Position numbers and translations under genes: made by a program
The notes under the pieces: generated by a model
What the model was told of the DNA's origin: nothing
The model's database searches: none
Seen by the model: the letters and a program-made list of their open reading frames with translations, nothing else
Source of the DNA: Chryseobacterium sp. ZHDP1
Lineage (GTDB): Bacteria > Bacteroidota > Bacteroidia > Flavobacteriales > Weeksellaceae
Direction of reading: 5' to 3'
NCBI RefSeq assembly: GCF_018603435.1
Contig: NZ_CP075682.1
Coordinates: forward strand, 4,216,001 to 4,280,000
Length of the DNA stretch: 64,000 nucleotides
Shown here: piece by piece, positions 8,628 to 16,593 of the stretch
Layout: the number at the start of each line of letters is the position of its first letter
How positions within the stretch are numbered: the first letter of the stretch is position 1

Positions 8628-8660
8628 AAACCTCACAGGTTTTTAAAACCTGTGAGGTTT
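8628..8660. repeat. Perfect 16-bp palindrome between porin and kdpD
   Basis: Arms of 16 bases (8628-8643 and 8645-8660), beginning AAACCTCACAGG and ending CCTGTGAGGTTT, separated by one T. The arms pair perfectly. Units of this AAACCT...AGGTTT type recur between genes in Flavobacteria. In RNA it would form a strong hairpin between the porin and kdpD messages, so it may limit read-through or stabilise the upstream mRNA. Confidence 0.8.
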
Positions 8661-8685
8661 CCGGCTTTAGACTTAATAATTTATC

Positions 8686-9771
8686 TTAAAACCAGGCAGC
8701 TAAACTGGTGGTGATGAAAAAATTTCCCTTTCTGAAATTGTCATTTTTTACGAAAATGGCATCTTTAGAAGTAAATCCTCTCGCTTCCGTACGGAAAACT
8801 ACATTTTTAAGAATCTGATAATCTACATTTAAAGAATATCCGAAAGTCTGAAATCCATTAGGCGTTTCTGTAGCGATAATCACTCCGTTTTTGTCACTGA
8901 AATATTCCACACGTCCCGCAAAACTCCACTGATTGTCAAACTGATATTTCATCAATACGTTTGGAGAATACCAAAGATTGTAACTTTCACTTCCTTTTTC
9001 ATTCTGTTCAGCTCCGACATCAAAACCTAAAGTCGTGGAAAAATGATCCGTCAACTGAAAATTTCCGTACAGATCATGGAAATAACGCATTCTTTTATCA
9101 TCCTGCGGTTTATCATTCCCTATAAACGAACTGCTGTTCAGTGTAATCTTATCATTGGGTTTAAAAATAATCTGATGCCCGAAAGAAAGACTTTTATTTC
9201 CTTCAGCTTTTGCAATTCTCTGCCATCCGTTTAAAACAAGACCGCTCAGAAACCATTTTCCGTTATCCGAAGTGTAAGAAACTTTGGCTCCGGTTTCGAA
9301 ATAGGGAGAATTTTCTGCGGCGAGACTTCTGGTAAGATTAACGTTATCTTTCCCGATTGCGCTTTCCCAGCCAATGTGCGACGGCATAATTCCTGCATCA
9401 ATCCACAGATTTTTTGTTTTGGAAATTTTAATCCCGATATTCGCTTCATTTACATATTTCAGAGCGTCCTGTTCCACAGCCAGATTATCCTGTGCATAAG
9501 TTCCCGCCATCAGAGCGAGATTGGCGCGCATCCTGTCGTTTTCATAGTTGGCTTTAATGAATCCTAAATTGAGGTTAACTTCATTGTGCCTGTTGTAGCT
9601 GTACAAAAAGCTCTGGCGGTTTCCTCCGGAAGGTTCATTGAAATCATAGGTGTAAAATAGTTCAGCGTAAGCAGAGATTTTCAGCTTGGCATCGGTTTTT
9701 GCAGAGTCTGTGTTTTGTGCCTTCGGTAAAAAAAATCCTGCAAGTAAGAATGCCGCAATATATTTTTTCAT
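8686..9771 (-). CDS. Outer-membrane porin (BBP2/OmpL-like) in the kdp operon
   Basis: 361 residues with a signal peptide (about 1-18, ending Ala-Gln), then a continuous pattern of alternating amphipathic strands ending in Ala-Trp-Phe, an aromatic C-terminus of the sort used for outer-membrane insertion. The motifs Tyr-Ala-Glu-Leu-Phe-Tyr-Thr-Tyr and Met-Pro-Ser-His-Ile-Gly-Trp-Glu fit the putative beta-barrel porin-2 family. It lies 12 bases after kdpC and before kdpD, so it is very likely co-expressed with the potassium pump and may supply K+ across the outer membrane. Its selectivity cannot be read from the sequence. Confidence 0.85.
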   Translation of the reverse strand: MKKYIAAFLLAGFFLPKAQNTDSAKTDAKLKISAYAELFYTYDFNEPSGGNRQSFLYSYNRHNEVNLNLGFIKANYENDRMRANLALMAGTYAQDNLAVEQDALKYVNEANIGIKISKTKNLWIDAGIMPSHIGWESAIGKDNVNLTRSLAAENSPYFETGAKVSYTSDNGKWFLSGLVLNGWQRIAKAEGNKSLSFGHQIIFKPNDKITLNSSSFIGNDKPQDDKRMRYFHDLYGNFQLTDHFSTTLGFDVGAEQNEKGSESYNLWYSPNVLMKYQFDNQWSFAGRVEYFSDKNGVIIATETPNGFQTFGYSLNVDYQILKNVVFRTEARGFTSKDAIFVKNDNFRKGNFFITTSLAAWF

Positions 9772-9783
9772 AAAATTTGTATT

Positions 9784-10332
9784 TTATTTAAGCTGATCCA
9801 GAGCAATGTTTAATTTCAATACATTTACTTTTGACGGACCGAAAATAGATGTTTCTGTTTGATTTTTGATAAGTTGTTCCAGTTTTTCTGAACTGATATT
9901 TCTGTTTTTTGCCACTCTTTTAACCTGATAAAGCGCGCCTTCCTGAGAAATGTCCGGATCAAGTCCGCTTCCGCTTGCTGTTATGAGTTCTACAGGTACT
10001 TTTACGTTTTGCATTTCAGGATTCATCATTTTTAAAGTGTCAATTCGTTTTTTTACAGTCTGAAGATATTCTTCGTTGCTTGGTGCTTTATTGCTTCCCG
10101 CACTTCCTGCCGCATTATAATCTACTGCAGAAGGACGACCGTGAAAATATTTCGGAGACGTAAAATTCTGTCCGATATTGGCGTAAAATTTCTGTCCTTT
10201 AAAATTAATAATTTCTGCATTTCCCTGAGTCGGTAAAACTTTAGAACCTGCGTAGACAATTCCTAAATATATTCCGACAATTACAAGCATCACCAATGTA
10301 AGTCTGGATGCTGATAAAATATGATTTTTCAT
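9784..10332 (-). CDS. kdpC: Potassium-transporting ATPase subunit C
   Basis: 182 residues, about the usual length. One N-terminal transmembrane helix (about 10-32) is followed by a periplasmic domain with the KdpC hallmarks Tyr-Phe-His-Gly-Arg-Pro-Ser, Ala-Gly-Ser-Ala-Gly-Ser-Asn and Ala-Ser-Gly-Ser-Gly-Leu-Asp-Pro-Asp. It ends in the Val-Asn-Val-Leu-x-Leu-Asn motif. KdpC stabilises the KdpFABC complex and raises its ATP affinity. It follows kdpB by about 100 bases and precedes the porin. Confidence 0.97.
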   Translation of the reverse strand: MKNHILSASRLTLVMLVIVGIYLGIVYAGSKVLPTQGNAEIINFKGQKFYANIGQNFTSPKYFHGRPSAVDYNAAGSAGSNKAPSNEEYLQTVKKRIDTLKMMNPEMQNVKVPVELITASGSGLDPDISQEGALYQVKRVAKNRNISSEKLEQLIKNQTETSIFGPSKVNVLKLNIALDQLK

Positions 10333-10339
10333 TTGAATT

Positions 10340-10432
10340 AAATTTTTGAGTTGAGTGGATAGAAGATGGAAGAAGGATGACGGAAGTTAAAATATTACGT
10401 TTCATTTCTAACTTCCAGCTTCAAACTTCCAG
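10340..10432. repeat. Imperfect repeats and inverted repeat between kdpB and kdpC
   Basis: This spacer holds short repeats of an AACTTCCAGCTTC-type unit near the kdpB end and the complementary GGAAGAAGGATGACGG-type unit near kdpC. The message could therefore fold here. Strings of this kind recur between flavobacterial genes. No gene is seen. It may act as a processing or stability element between the two subunits. Confidence 0.4.
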
Positions 10433-10433
10433 T

Positions 10434-12473
10434 CTAATAAAAAAGACTTATAACTAAATCGATGAGCTTTATTCCGAAAAATGGGGCAATAATTCCACCC
10501 AGTCCATAGATCAAGAGATTTCTTCTCAATAATGCGCTTGCTCCGATCGGTTTGTAAGCAACACCTTTCAAAGCTAAAGGAATCAGGATCGGGATGATGA
10601 TGGCGTTAAAAATAATCGCAGATAAAATCGCAGATTCAGGGCTGTGAAGATTCATAATATTCAGCTTCTGAAGCGCCGGAATAAACGTGATGAACAATGC
10701 CGGAATAATCGCAAAATACTTGGCAACATCATTCGCAATACTGAAAGTTGTTAACGTTCCGCGTGTCATTAGTAACTGTTTCCCGATTTCCACAATTTCA
10801 ATAAGTTTCGTAGGGTCATTATCTAAATCCACCATATTTCCTGCTTCTTTGGCTGCCTGTGTTCCGCTGTTCATCGCTACGCCCACATCTGCCTGTGCAA
10901 GTGCGGGAGCATCGTTGGTTCCGTCTCCCATCATGGCAACCAGTTTTCCTTCCTGCTGTTCTTTTTTAATGTAGTTCATCTTATCTTCCGGTTTTGCTTC
11001 GGCAATAAAATCGTCCACTCCGGCTTTCTCAGCGATAAATTTTGCCGTTAAAGGGTTATCACCGGTTACCATTACCGTTTTCACGCCCATTTTTCTTAAT
11101 CTCTGAAAACGCTCCTGAATTCCGGTCTTGATGATATCCTGAAGCTCGATAACGCCCCATACTTTTTCATTAACAGAAACTACCAAAGGAGTTCCTCCGT
11201 TTTCGGAAATTCTGGTCACGGCTTCCTGTGTTTCAGAAGGGAAAATATTTCCGGCTTTTTCTGTCAGTTTTTTAATCGTGTCATATGCTCCCTTTCGGAT
11301 TCTCGTGTTTTCAAAATCGATTCCTGAAGTTCGGGTTTCAGCCGTAAAATCGATATAAACCGGATTGGGAACAAGTAAATCTTCGGATTTTAAATGGCTT
11401 AATTCGATGATCGATTTTCCTTCAGGTGTTTCATCCGCAACGGAACTCAGTGCTGAAGCTTTGATGAATTCATCAAGCTGAATTCCATTTGAAGGATGAA
11501 ATTGGGTTGCTTTACGGTTTCCGATGGTAATGGTTCCTGTTTTATCCAGAAGCAGTACATCAATATCTCCCGCAGTTTCAACGGCTTTACCGCTTTTGGT
11601 GATCACGTTGGCTCTCAAAGCTCTGTCCATTCCCGCGATTCCGATTGCAGAAAGCAGACCGCCAATCGTTGTGGGAATCAAACAAACGAAAAGTGAGATA
11701 AATGCCGCAATGGTAATCGGTGTCTGCGCGTAGTCTGCAAAAGGTTTCAGGGTAACGGTTACGATAATAAAGGTAAGCGTAAAACCTGCTAAAAGTATGG
11801 TTAATGCGATTTCGTTGGGTGTTTTTTGTCGGGAAGCACCTTCCACAAGAGCAATCATTTTATCTAAAAAAGATTCTCCGGGTTTGGTGGTTACTTTTAC
11901 TTTTATTCTGTCGGAAAGTACTTTTGTACCGCCTGTTACGGAACTTTTGTCTCCTCCTGCTTCACGGATAACGGGTGCGCTTTCTCCGGTGATGGCAGAT
12001 TCGTCGATGGTTGCAAGTCCTTCGATAATTTCTCCGTCCATCGGGATCTGATCTCCGGCTTCGCAAAGGAAAATATCGCCCAGTTTCATTTCGGCAGATT
12101 TTTTCATCACGGTTTCTACCTGAAATCCCTGTTTGTTGCTTACGACAACTTTTGCGGGAGTTTCCTCACGGGTTTTTCGTAAAGTATCCGCTTGCGCTTT
12201 CCCTCTCGCTTCGGCAATGGCTTCGGCAAAATTGGCGAATAAAACCGTGAAAAATAAGATAACGAATACTAAAAAATTATAGCTGAAACTGCCTTGAGAC
12301 TTGTCTCCGGTAAGGCTGAACAGGCTTACAATAAGCATGACAACCGTTCCGATCTCTACGAGAAACATGACAGGATTTTTAAACATGATTTTCGGATTCA
12401 GTTTTACGAAAGACTGTTTGATGGCTTCGTTTACCAAATCTTTTTGAAACAATGTCTGAGATTGATTTTTCAT
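10434..12473 (-). CDS. kdpB: Potassium-transporting P-type ATPase subunit B
   Basis: 679 residues, full length. The catalytic Asp310 lies in Asp-Lys-Thr-Gly-Thr. The actuator domain has Thr-Gly-Glu-Ser at 162-165, matching the Ser that is inhibited by phosphorylation in E. coli KdpB. Cys-Leu-Ile-Pro-Thr-Thr-Ile-Gly-Gly in the M4-like helix (about 264-272) and Met-Val-Thr-Gly-Asp-Asn and Gly-Asp-Gly-Thr-Asn-Asp-Ala-Pro in the P domain are all present. It hydrolyses ATP to drive K+ import through KdpA. A 278-base spacer containing repeats separates it from kdpA. Confidence 0.98.
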   Translation of the reverse strand: MKNQSQTLFQKDLVNEAIKQSFVKLNPKIMFKNPVMFLVEIGTVVMLIVSLFSLTGDKSQGSFSYNFLVFVILFFTVLFANFAEAIAEARGKAQADTLRKTREETPAKVVVSNKQGFQVETVMKKSAEMKLGDIFLCEAGDQIPMDGEIIEGLATIDESAITGESAPVIREAGGDKSSVTGGTKVLSDRIKVKVTTKPGESFLDKMIALVEGASRQKTPNEIALTILLAGFTLTFIIVTVTLKPFADYAQTPITIAAFISLFVCLIPTTIGGLLSAIGIAGMDRALRANVITKSGKAVETAGDIDVLLLDKTGTITIGNRKATQFHPSNGIQLDEFIKASALSSVADETPEGKSIIELSHLKSEDLLVPNPVYIDFTAETRTSGIDFENTRIRKGAYDTIKKLTEKAGNIFPSETQEAVTRISENGGTPLVVSVNEKVWGVIELQDIIKTGIQERFQRLRKMGVKTVMVTGDNPLTAKFIAEKAGVDDFIAEAKPEDKMNYIKKEQQEGKLVAMMGDGTNDAPALAQADVGVAMNSGTQAAKEAGNMVDLDNDPTKLIEIVEIGKQLLMTRGTLTTFSIANDVAKYFAIIPALFITFIPALQKLNIMNLHSPESAILSAIIFNAIIIPILIPLALKGVAYKPIGASALLRRNLLIYGLGGIIAPFFGIKLIDLVISLFY

Positions 12474-12603
12474 TTTGTTTTGAAAGTGTTATATCATTGG
12501 AAACCAAAATCAACCATTAAAGCAAATTAATATTAAAGAATGAAAATGGATAATATTAGTTGGGTATGGATGAAAATTGAGACTAGTTTTCTTTATATAA
12601 TCT

Positions 12604-12735
12604 GCTTAATGGTTTGAATTGATTTTTGAATTAAATTTTTCTTTTTTGAACAATTAAGAAATATTCAAAGAATATTTTAAACTTAATAATTTGATAAGCT
12701 TAATTTTTTTAACAGCTTTAATAAGTCTTAATGGT
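12604..12735. repeat. Dispersed CATTAAG-type repeat between kdpA and kdpB
   Basis: In the 278-base gap between kdpA and kdpB the minus strand reads GAACCATTAAGAC, then a TTAAAGCTGTTAA stretch and AATTAAGCTT. This matches the consensus ACCATTAAGA-N4-TTAAGCNGTTAAG seen three times at 38.6-39.4 kb. The plus-strand string CTTAATGGTT occurs at both ends. No gene is seen in the rest of the gap. The unit separates two subunits of one complex without interrupting either gene. Confidence 0.5.
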
Positions 12736-12751
12736 TCAATTATTTAATTTT

Positions 12752-14446
12752 TTATTTAGAAAAATACTGAAGCTGTTCTGCAATCGGACCTAACGTAAGG
12801 GCAGGGAAGAAGGACAGCGCTGCGATCAGAAGAATAACGGCTAACGTCATAAATCCGAAAGTGGCAGTATCTGTTTTCAGCGTTCCCGAGCTTTCCGGGA
12901 TGTATTTTTTCTGTGCCAGTAATCCTGCAATGGCTACCGGGCCGATAATCGGGATAAATCTTGATAACAAAAGCACAATTCCTGTGGAGATGTTCCACCA
13001 TGGTGTGTTGTCTCCCAAACCTTCAAAACCGGAACCGTTGTTTGCAGATGATGAGGTAAATTCGTACAGCATTTCACTGAAGCCATGGAAACCGGGATTA
13101 TTCAGCGTTTTTGTTCCGAATTCAGGCAGATAGGCTGTTAAAGCTGTTCCTACCAAGATCAGAAAAGGATGGAATAAAGCCACAATCATCGCGATCTTCA
13201 TTTCTTTAGCTTCAATTTTTTTGCCTAAAAATTCAGGGGTTCTTCCCACCATTAATCCGCTGATGAATACGGCTAGAATGATGAAAATGAAATAATTGAG
13301 AATTCCGACTCCGCATCCTCCGTAGAAACAGTTGATCATCATGGCAAGAAGTTCATTCATTCCCGAAAGCGGCATCGTACTGTCATGCATCGCGTTTACA
13401 GATCCTGTTGAAATAACGGTTGTAGCAATGCTCCAGTATGCTGAAGCAGCACTTCCGAAACGGATTTCTTTACCTTCCATCGCTCCAAGATGAGAATCAG
13501 CTCCCATTTGGGTAATCAGAGGGTTCCCGTTGGTTTCATTAATAACGTTCGGAACGGTTAAAGCCAGAAAACCAATCGTCATAACGGCAAAAATCGTCCA
13601 TGAAAGTTTTCTTTTCTTCAGATAAAATCCTAAAGCAAAAACAAGAGCGAATGGAATAATCATCTGAACAATCATTTCCGTCATATTGGTTGTATAATTC
13701 GGGTTTTCTAACGGATGCGCTGAGTTAGCTCCGAAGAATCCTCCTCCGTTTGTTCCCAGATGTTTGATGGCAACAAAAGCGGCAACCGGACCTCGCGAAA
13801 CATCCATTTTGGCTCCTTCCAGAGTGGTCAGATGGTCTTTTCCTTCGAAAGTCATCGGACTTCCGTTGGATGAAAGGATGAAAGCAACCACAATGCTTAA
13901 AGGCAATAAAATACGGATCACAGATTTGGTGAAGAAATCGTAAAAATTCCCCAGTTCTGTTGTCGTTTTATCTCTGAAAGCTTTGAATAGAACTGCCATT
14001 GCAGCCATTCCTGTCGCAGCAGAGACAAACTGTAAGAACATTAAATACAACTGACTGAAATAGCTGGCTCCCGTTTCTCCGGAATAATGCTGCAAATTAC
14101 AGTTGACTAAAAAAGAGATAGCGGTATTGAAGGCTAAATCCGGCGACATATCCGGATTTCCGTCCGGATTTAAAGGAAGCCAGGATTGATTCAGCAAGAT
14201 AAAAAAGGCAAGAATAAACCATACAAAATTGATGGTTAACATCGCAGACATATTCTGTTTCCAGGTCATTTGATGGTTCGGATTGATGCCCGAAATTTTA
14301 TAGATCAGATTTTCAGCAGGCTGAAAAATTTTGTCTAAAAAGGTTTTTTTGTAGCCGTATACATTAGCAATATATTTTCCGAGAAAAATACCAATCACTA
14401 AGGTAATCGTGAACATGGCAATAATGCCTAAAATTTCTGTGTTCAT
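12752..14446 (-). CDS. kdpA: Potassium-transporting ATPase subunit A
   Basis: 564 residues, about 10 hydrophobic helices. The selectivity-filter segments are visible as Asn-Cys-Asn-Leu-Gln-His-Tyr-Ser-Gly-Glu, Gly-Thr-Asn-Gly-Gly-Gly-Phe-Phe-Gly-Ala-Asn-Ser-Ala-His-Pro, Gly-Gly-Cys-Gly-Val-Gly and Ser-Ser-Ala-Asn-Asn-Gly-Ser-Gly-Phe-Glu-Gly. All are typical of KdpA, the channel-like K+-binding subunit related to Trk/Ktr. It follows kdpF by 9 bases. Part of the inner-membrane KdpFABC pump used under K+ limitation. Confidence 0.98.
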   Translation of the reverse strand: MNTEILGIIAMFTITLVIGIFLGKYIANVYGYKKTFLDKIFQPAENLIYKISGINPNHQMTWKQNMSAMLTINFVWFILAFFILLNQSWLPLNPDGNPDMSPDLAFNTAISFLVNCNLQHYSGETGASYFSQLYLMFLQFVSAATGMAAMAVLFKAFRDKTTTELGNFYDFFTKSVIRILLPLSIVVAFILSSNGSPMTFEGKDHLTTLEGAKMDVSRGPVAAFVAIKHLGTNGGGFFGANSAHPLENPNYTTNMTEMIVQMIIPFALVFALGFYLKKRKLSWTIFAVMTIGFLALTVPNVINETNGNPLITQMGADSHLGAMEGKEIRFGSAASAYWSIATTVISTGSVNAMHDSTMPLSGMNELLAMMINCFYGGCGVGILNYFIFIILAVFISGLMVGRTPEFLGKKIEAKEMKIAMIVALFHPFLILVGTALTAYLPEFGTKTLNNPGFHGFSEMLYEFTSSSANNGSGFEGLGDNTPWWNISTGIVLLLSRFIPIIGPVAIAGLLAQKKYIPESSGTLKTDTATFGFMTLAVILLIAALSFFPALTLGPIAEQLQYFSK

Positions 14447-14455
14447 TATTTTTGG

Positions 14456-14533
14456 TTAAAATTTTTCAGGTTTTATTAATACATAGCAGATGTACACAAA
14501 CGCAATAACGGATAGGAAAAATAAACTCCACAT
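14456..14533 (-). CDS. kdpF: Potassium-transporting ATPase subunit F (25 aa)
   Basis: A short gene of 25 codons plus stop. The peptide begins Met-Trp-Ser-Leu-Phe-Phe-Leu-Ser and ends Tyr-Val-Leu-Ile-Lys-Pro-Glu-Lys-Phe, the KdpF signature: a single helix followed by Lys-Pro-Glu-Lys-Phe. KdpF packs against KdpA and stabilises the complex. It sits directly before kdpA and 5 bases after another membrane microprotein gene, so it is translated from the same leader. Confidence 0.9.
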   Translation of the reverse strand: MWSLFFLSVIAFVYICYVLIKPEKF

Positions 14534-14538
14534 AATTT

Positions 14539-14622
14539 TTATATTTTATCAAAAAATTCAACGGATTTGTAAGAAACCCAGAATAATAAGGCGCTGAGAA
14601 GAATTAAAACTATCAACATCAT
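14539..14622 (-). CDS. Unannotated 27-aa membrane microprotein upstream of kdpF
   Basis: An open frame of 27 codons starting Met-Met-Leu-Ile-Val-Leu-Ile-Leu-Leu-Ser and ending Ser-Val-Glu-Phe-Phe-Asp-Lys-Ile. It would form one helix with a short acidic/basic tail. Its ATG overlaps the stop of the 35-residue frame upstream (GTATGATG), a classical coupling arrangement, and it ends 5 bases before the kdpF start. It is KdpF-like in size but ends differently. Coding status is inferred from coupling and position. Confidence 0.6.
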   Translation of the reverse strand: MMLIVLILLSALLFWVSYKSVEFFDKI

Positions 14623-14726
14623 ACGGCAACAATTAAGGTTAATAAAGTAAATACTACGTAAGATACCATCAGCAGACTCAGTTTTGAGCGCTCCCGTTCT
14701 CTGAACGTTTTTCTTGAAATTGTCAT
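14619..14726 (-). CDS. Unannotated 35-aa membrane microprotein at the head of the kdp operon
   Basis: A frame of 35 codons, Met-Thr-Ile-Ser-Arg-Lys-Thr-Phe-Arg-Glu-Arg-Glu-Arg-Ser-Lys at the N-terminus, then one hydrophobic helix (about 16-35) ending Ile-Val-Ala-Val. The strongly basic start predicts a cytoplasmic N-terminus. Its TGA overlaps the ATG of the 27-residue frame. It is the first reading frame after the promoter region, so it may be a small pump subunit or a leader peptide tuning kdp translation. Function unknown. Confidence 0.55.
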   Translation of the reverse strand: MTISRKTFRERERSKLSLLMVSYVVFTLLTLIVAV

Positions 14727-15130
14727 TTTATAAATATTTTATTCAGACTGACAATGCCAAAAGAAGTTCCATTGTTTTATAGAGTGGTTTAATTAATTGA
14801 AAATGAGTGTTTTATTGAATTTTTATCATGTGCCAAAAAACAGAAAAGCCTATCATTTTGATAGGCTCGTTATTAAAATGATAGGTTTTATTTTTTTAAC
14901 CAATTAAGTTCTTTCTTAAAAAAAACAGACTAAAATTATGTTCCTGCATATTTTTGAAGGTATTTTTTAGCTTAAAGCGAAACTTCTCTTATATATTCTT
15001 AACTTCTAAACTAAAACTTAATGATTTAATTCTCAATGTATTTAAAATTAGTTATAATTAAATGATAATCAATTATTTATTGTTTTAAATAAAATGTTCC
15101 AGTATCTAAAGCGTGGATTTTAATTAACAT
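14727..15130. other. kdp upstream region, AT-rich, with one strong hairpin
   Basis: 404 bases between the kdp leader frames and the response-regulator stop codon, without a gene. It holds a perfect 9-bp hairpin at 14847-14867 (AGCCTATCA-TTT-TGATAGGCT), with a partial echo ATGATAGG at 14878-14885. The minus strand also has TTTGGCA twice (near 14755-14761 and 14831-14837), similar to the -24 half of a sigma-54 promoter, but no proper -12 GC follows at 10 bases in either case. Operator sites for the NtrC-type regulator would be expected here. Confidence 0.5.
14847..14867. promoter_or_regulatory. Perfect 9-bp hairpin upstream of the kdp operon
   Basis: AGCCTATCA, loop TTT, then TGATAGGCT. It lies 264 bases past the regulator stop and 121 bases before the first kdp microprotein start. 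It could terminate the regulator message or be a protein-binding dyad for kdp control. The tract after it on the minus strand (CTTTTCTGTTTTTTGG) is T-rich, which favours a terminator. Confidence 0.55.
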
Positions 15131-16456
15131 TTATCTCAAATGATATTCTTCCAGTTTGCGGTATAAGGTAGCAATCCCGATTTCCAGTAATCTCGCAGCT
15201 TCTGCCTTGTTTCCTTTGGTGTATTGAAGCACTTTCAGAATATGTTCCTTTTCCAGAGATTTCATGCTGAAAGAATCGTTTTCAGAAGAAACTTTTTCAG
15301 AATAACGCGGAAGACTTTCTGCATCAAGGATATGGTCATTCATTAGAATTAAGCTCCTTTCGACGGTATTTCGCAGTTCCCGTATGTTTCCTTTCCAGTC
15401 GTTTTTTTCCAATGTTTTATAATATTCCGGAGAGATTTCAATATTGGAGATATGAAGTTTTTGAGAAAAAACATTCACAAAATTTTTAGCCAGAGCTTTC
15501 AGATCCTCTTTTCTCTCGCGAAGTGACGGAAGCCTTATTTCAAAGATATTCAGCCGGAAATAAAGATCCTCACGAAAGTTTCCCTGCTTTATTTCTTCCT
15601 CCAGATCACGGTTTGTTGCGGCAATCAGCCGGAAATCCGATCTGGAAACCTTCGTTTCTCCCATTTTGATAAACTCTTTGGTTTCCAGTACACGAAGCAG
15701 TTTTGCCTGAAGCTCGATCGGCATTTCTCCGATTTCATCCAGAAATAGGGTTCCGCCATTGGCTTCTTCTACCAGTCCTTTTTTATCTTTTACTGCTCCG
15801 GTAAAAGCTCCGGTTTTATGCCCGAAAAGTTCGCTTTCCAGAATTTCTTTGCTGAAAGCGGAACAGTTGATGGCTACAAAATTATTTTTCTTTCTGTCGC
15901 TGCCTTCATGAATGGCATTTGCAAAAACTTCCTTTCCGGTTCCGGTTTCGCCCGTCAGAAGAACGGTTGCATCGGTTAACGCTACTTTTTCTGCCAGTTT
16001 TTTTGCCTGAATAATGGAGGGTGAATTTCCGATAATCGTTTCAAAACCTTTTGAAGAAGAACTCTTCTGAATGATTTTCGATTTGTTATCTTTTGCTTTT
16101 TCTAAAGATTTATAAACCAGCGGAATAATTTTATCATTATCATCACCTTTCACCAGATAATCGTAGGCGCCGTTTTTCATTGCCTGAACTGCGTCTGTAA
16201 TATTTCCGAAAGCCGTCATCAGAATAATTTCCAGATGAGGATATTTTGTTTTGATGGATTTTACTAAATCTACTCCGAAAGCATCGGGAAGCCTTACGTC
16301 ACTCAGCACGACATCAAATTCATACTGTTCGAGCATCGTCATCGCAGAACGTGCGGTGGAAGCTTCTTTTACGTTAAAATTTTCTTGGGAAAGGATCATT
16401 CCTAATAGTTTCAGGAGCTTGATCTCGTCATCGATGATGAGGATATTTCCTTGCAT
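15131..16456 (-). CDS. NtrC-family sigma-54-dependent response regulator
   Basis: 441 residues. The receiver domain has acidic Asp9-Asp10, phospho-acceptor Asp53, Thr81 and Lys103. The AAA+ domain has Walker A Gly-Glu-Thr-Gly-Thr-Gly-Lys-Glu (169-176), the sigma-54 contact loop Gly-Ala-Phe-Thr-Gly-Ala (216-221) and Walker B Leu-Phe-Leu-Asp-Glu. A C-terminal Fis-type HTH carries Ala-Glu-Ala-Ala-Arg-Leu-Leu. It would activate sigma-54 promoters when phosphorylated. No OmpR-type KdpE is seen in the locus, so this is the best candidate partner of the KdpD/histidine-kinase pair. It lies on the same strand, ~400 bases upstream of the operon. Confidence 0.93.
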   Translation of the reverse strand: MQGNILIIDDEIKLLKLLGMILSQENFNVKEASTARSAMTMLEQYEFDVVLSDVRLPDAFGVDLVKSIKTKYPHLEIILMTAFGNITDAVQAMKNGAYDYLVKGDDNDKIIPLVYKSLEKAKDNKSKIIQKSSSSKGFETIIGNSPSIIQAKKLAEKVALTDATVLLTGETGTGKEVFANAIHEGSDRKKNNFVAINCSAFSKEILESELFGHKTGAFTGAVKDKKGLVEEANGGTLFLDEIGEMPIELQAKLLRVLETKEFIKMGETKVSRSDFRLIAATNRDLEEEIKQGNFREDLYFRLNIFEIRLPSLRERKEDLKALAKNFVNVFSQKLHISNIEISPEYYKTLEKNDWKGNIRELRNTVERSLILMNDHILDAESLPRYSEKVSSENDSFSMKSLEKEHILKVLQYTKGNKAEAARLLEIGIATLYRKLEEYHLR

Positions 16457-16558
16457 GGTGTTGTAATTTGGAAAACTGATGCAAACTTAAATATAAAATG
16501 CGAATCTTAATCATAGATTTTAATATTTATAAAATAGAAGGATTCTTTTTTGATTGCT

Positions 16559-16566
16559 TACATTTG
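16559..16566 (+). promoter_or_regulatory. -7 promoter element TACATTTG
   Basis: This matches the flavobacterial -7 consensus TANNTTTG exactly and lies 27 bases before the ATG of the M16 protease gene. No clear -33 TTTG is seen at standard spacing. It would start the only plus-strand message in this stretch. Confidence 0.55.
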
Positions 16567-16593
16567 TATTCATTCTATTTTTAAGGGTGAAAA

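Noticed and set aside
14727..14850. Possible sigma-54 (-24/-12) promoter upstream of the kdp operon, from two TTTGGCA strings on the minus strand
   Set aside because: GG is not followed by GC at the required 10-base spacing in either case (CT and AA are found), so the -12 half is missing.
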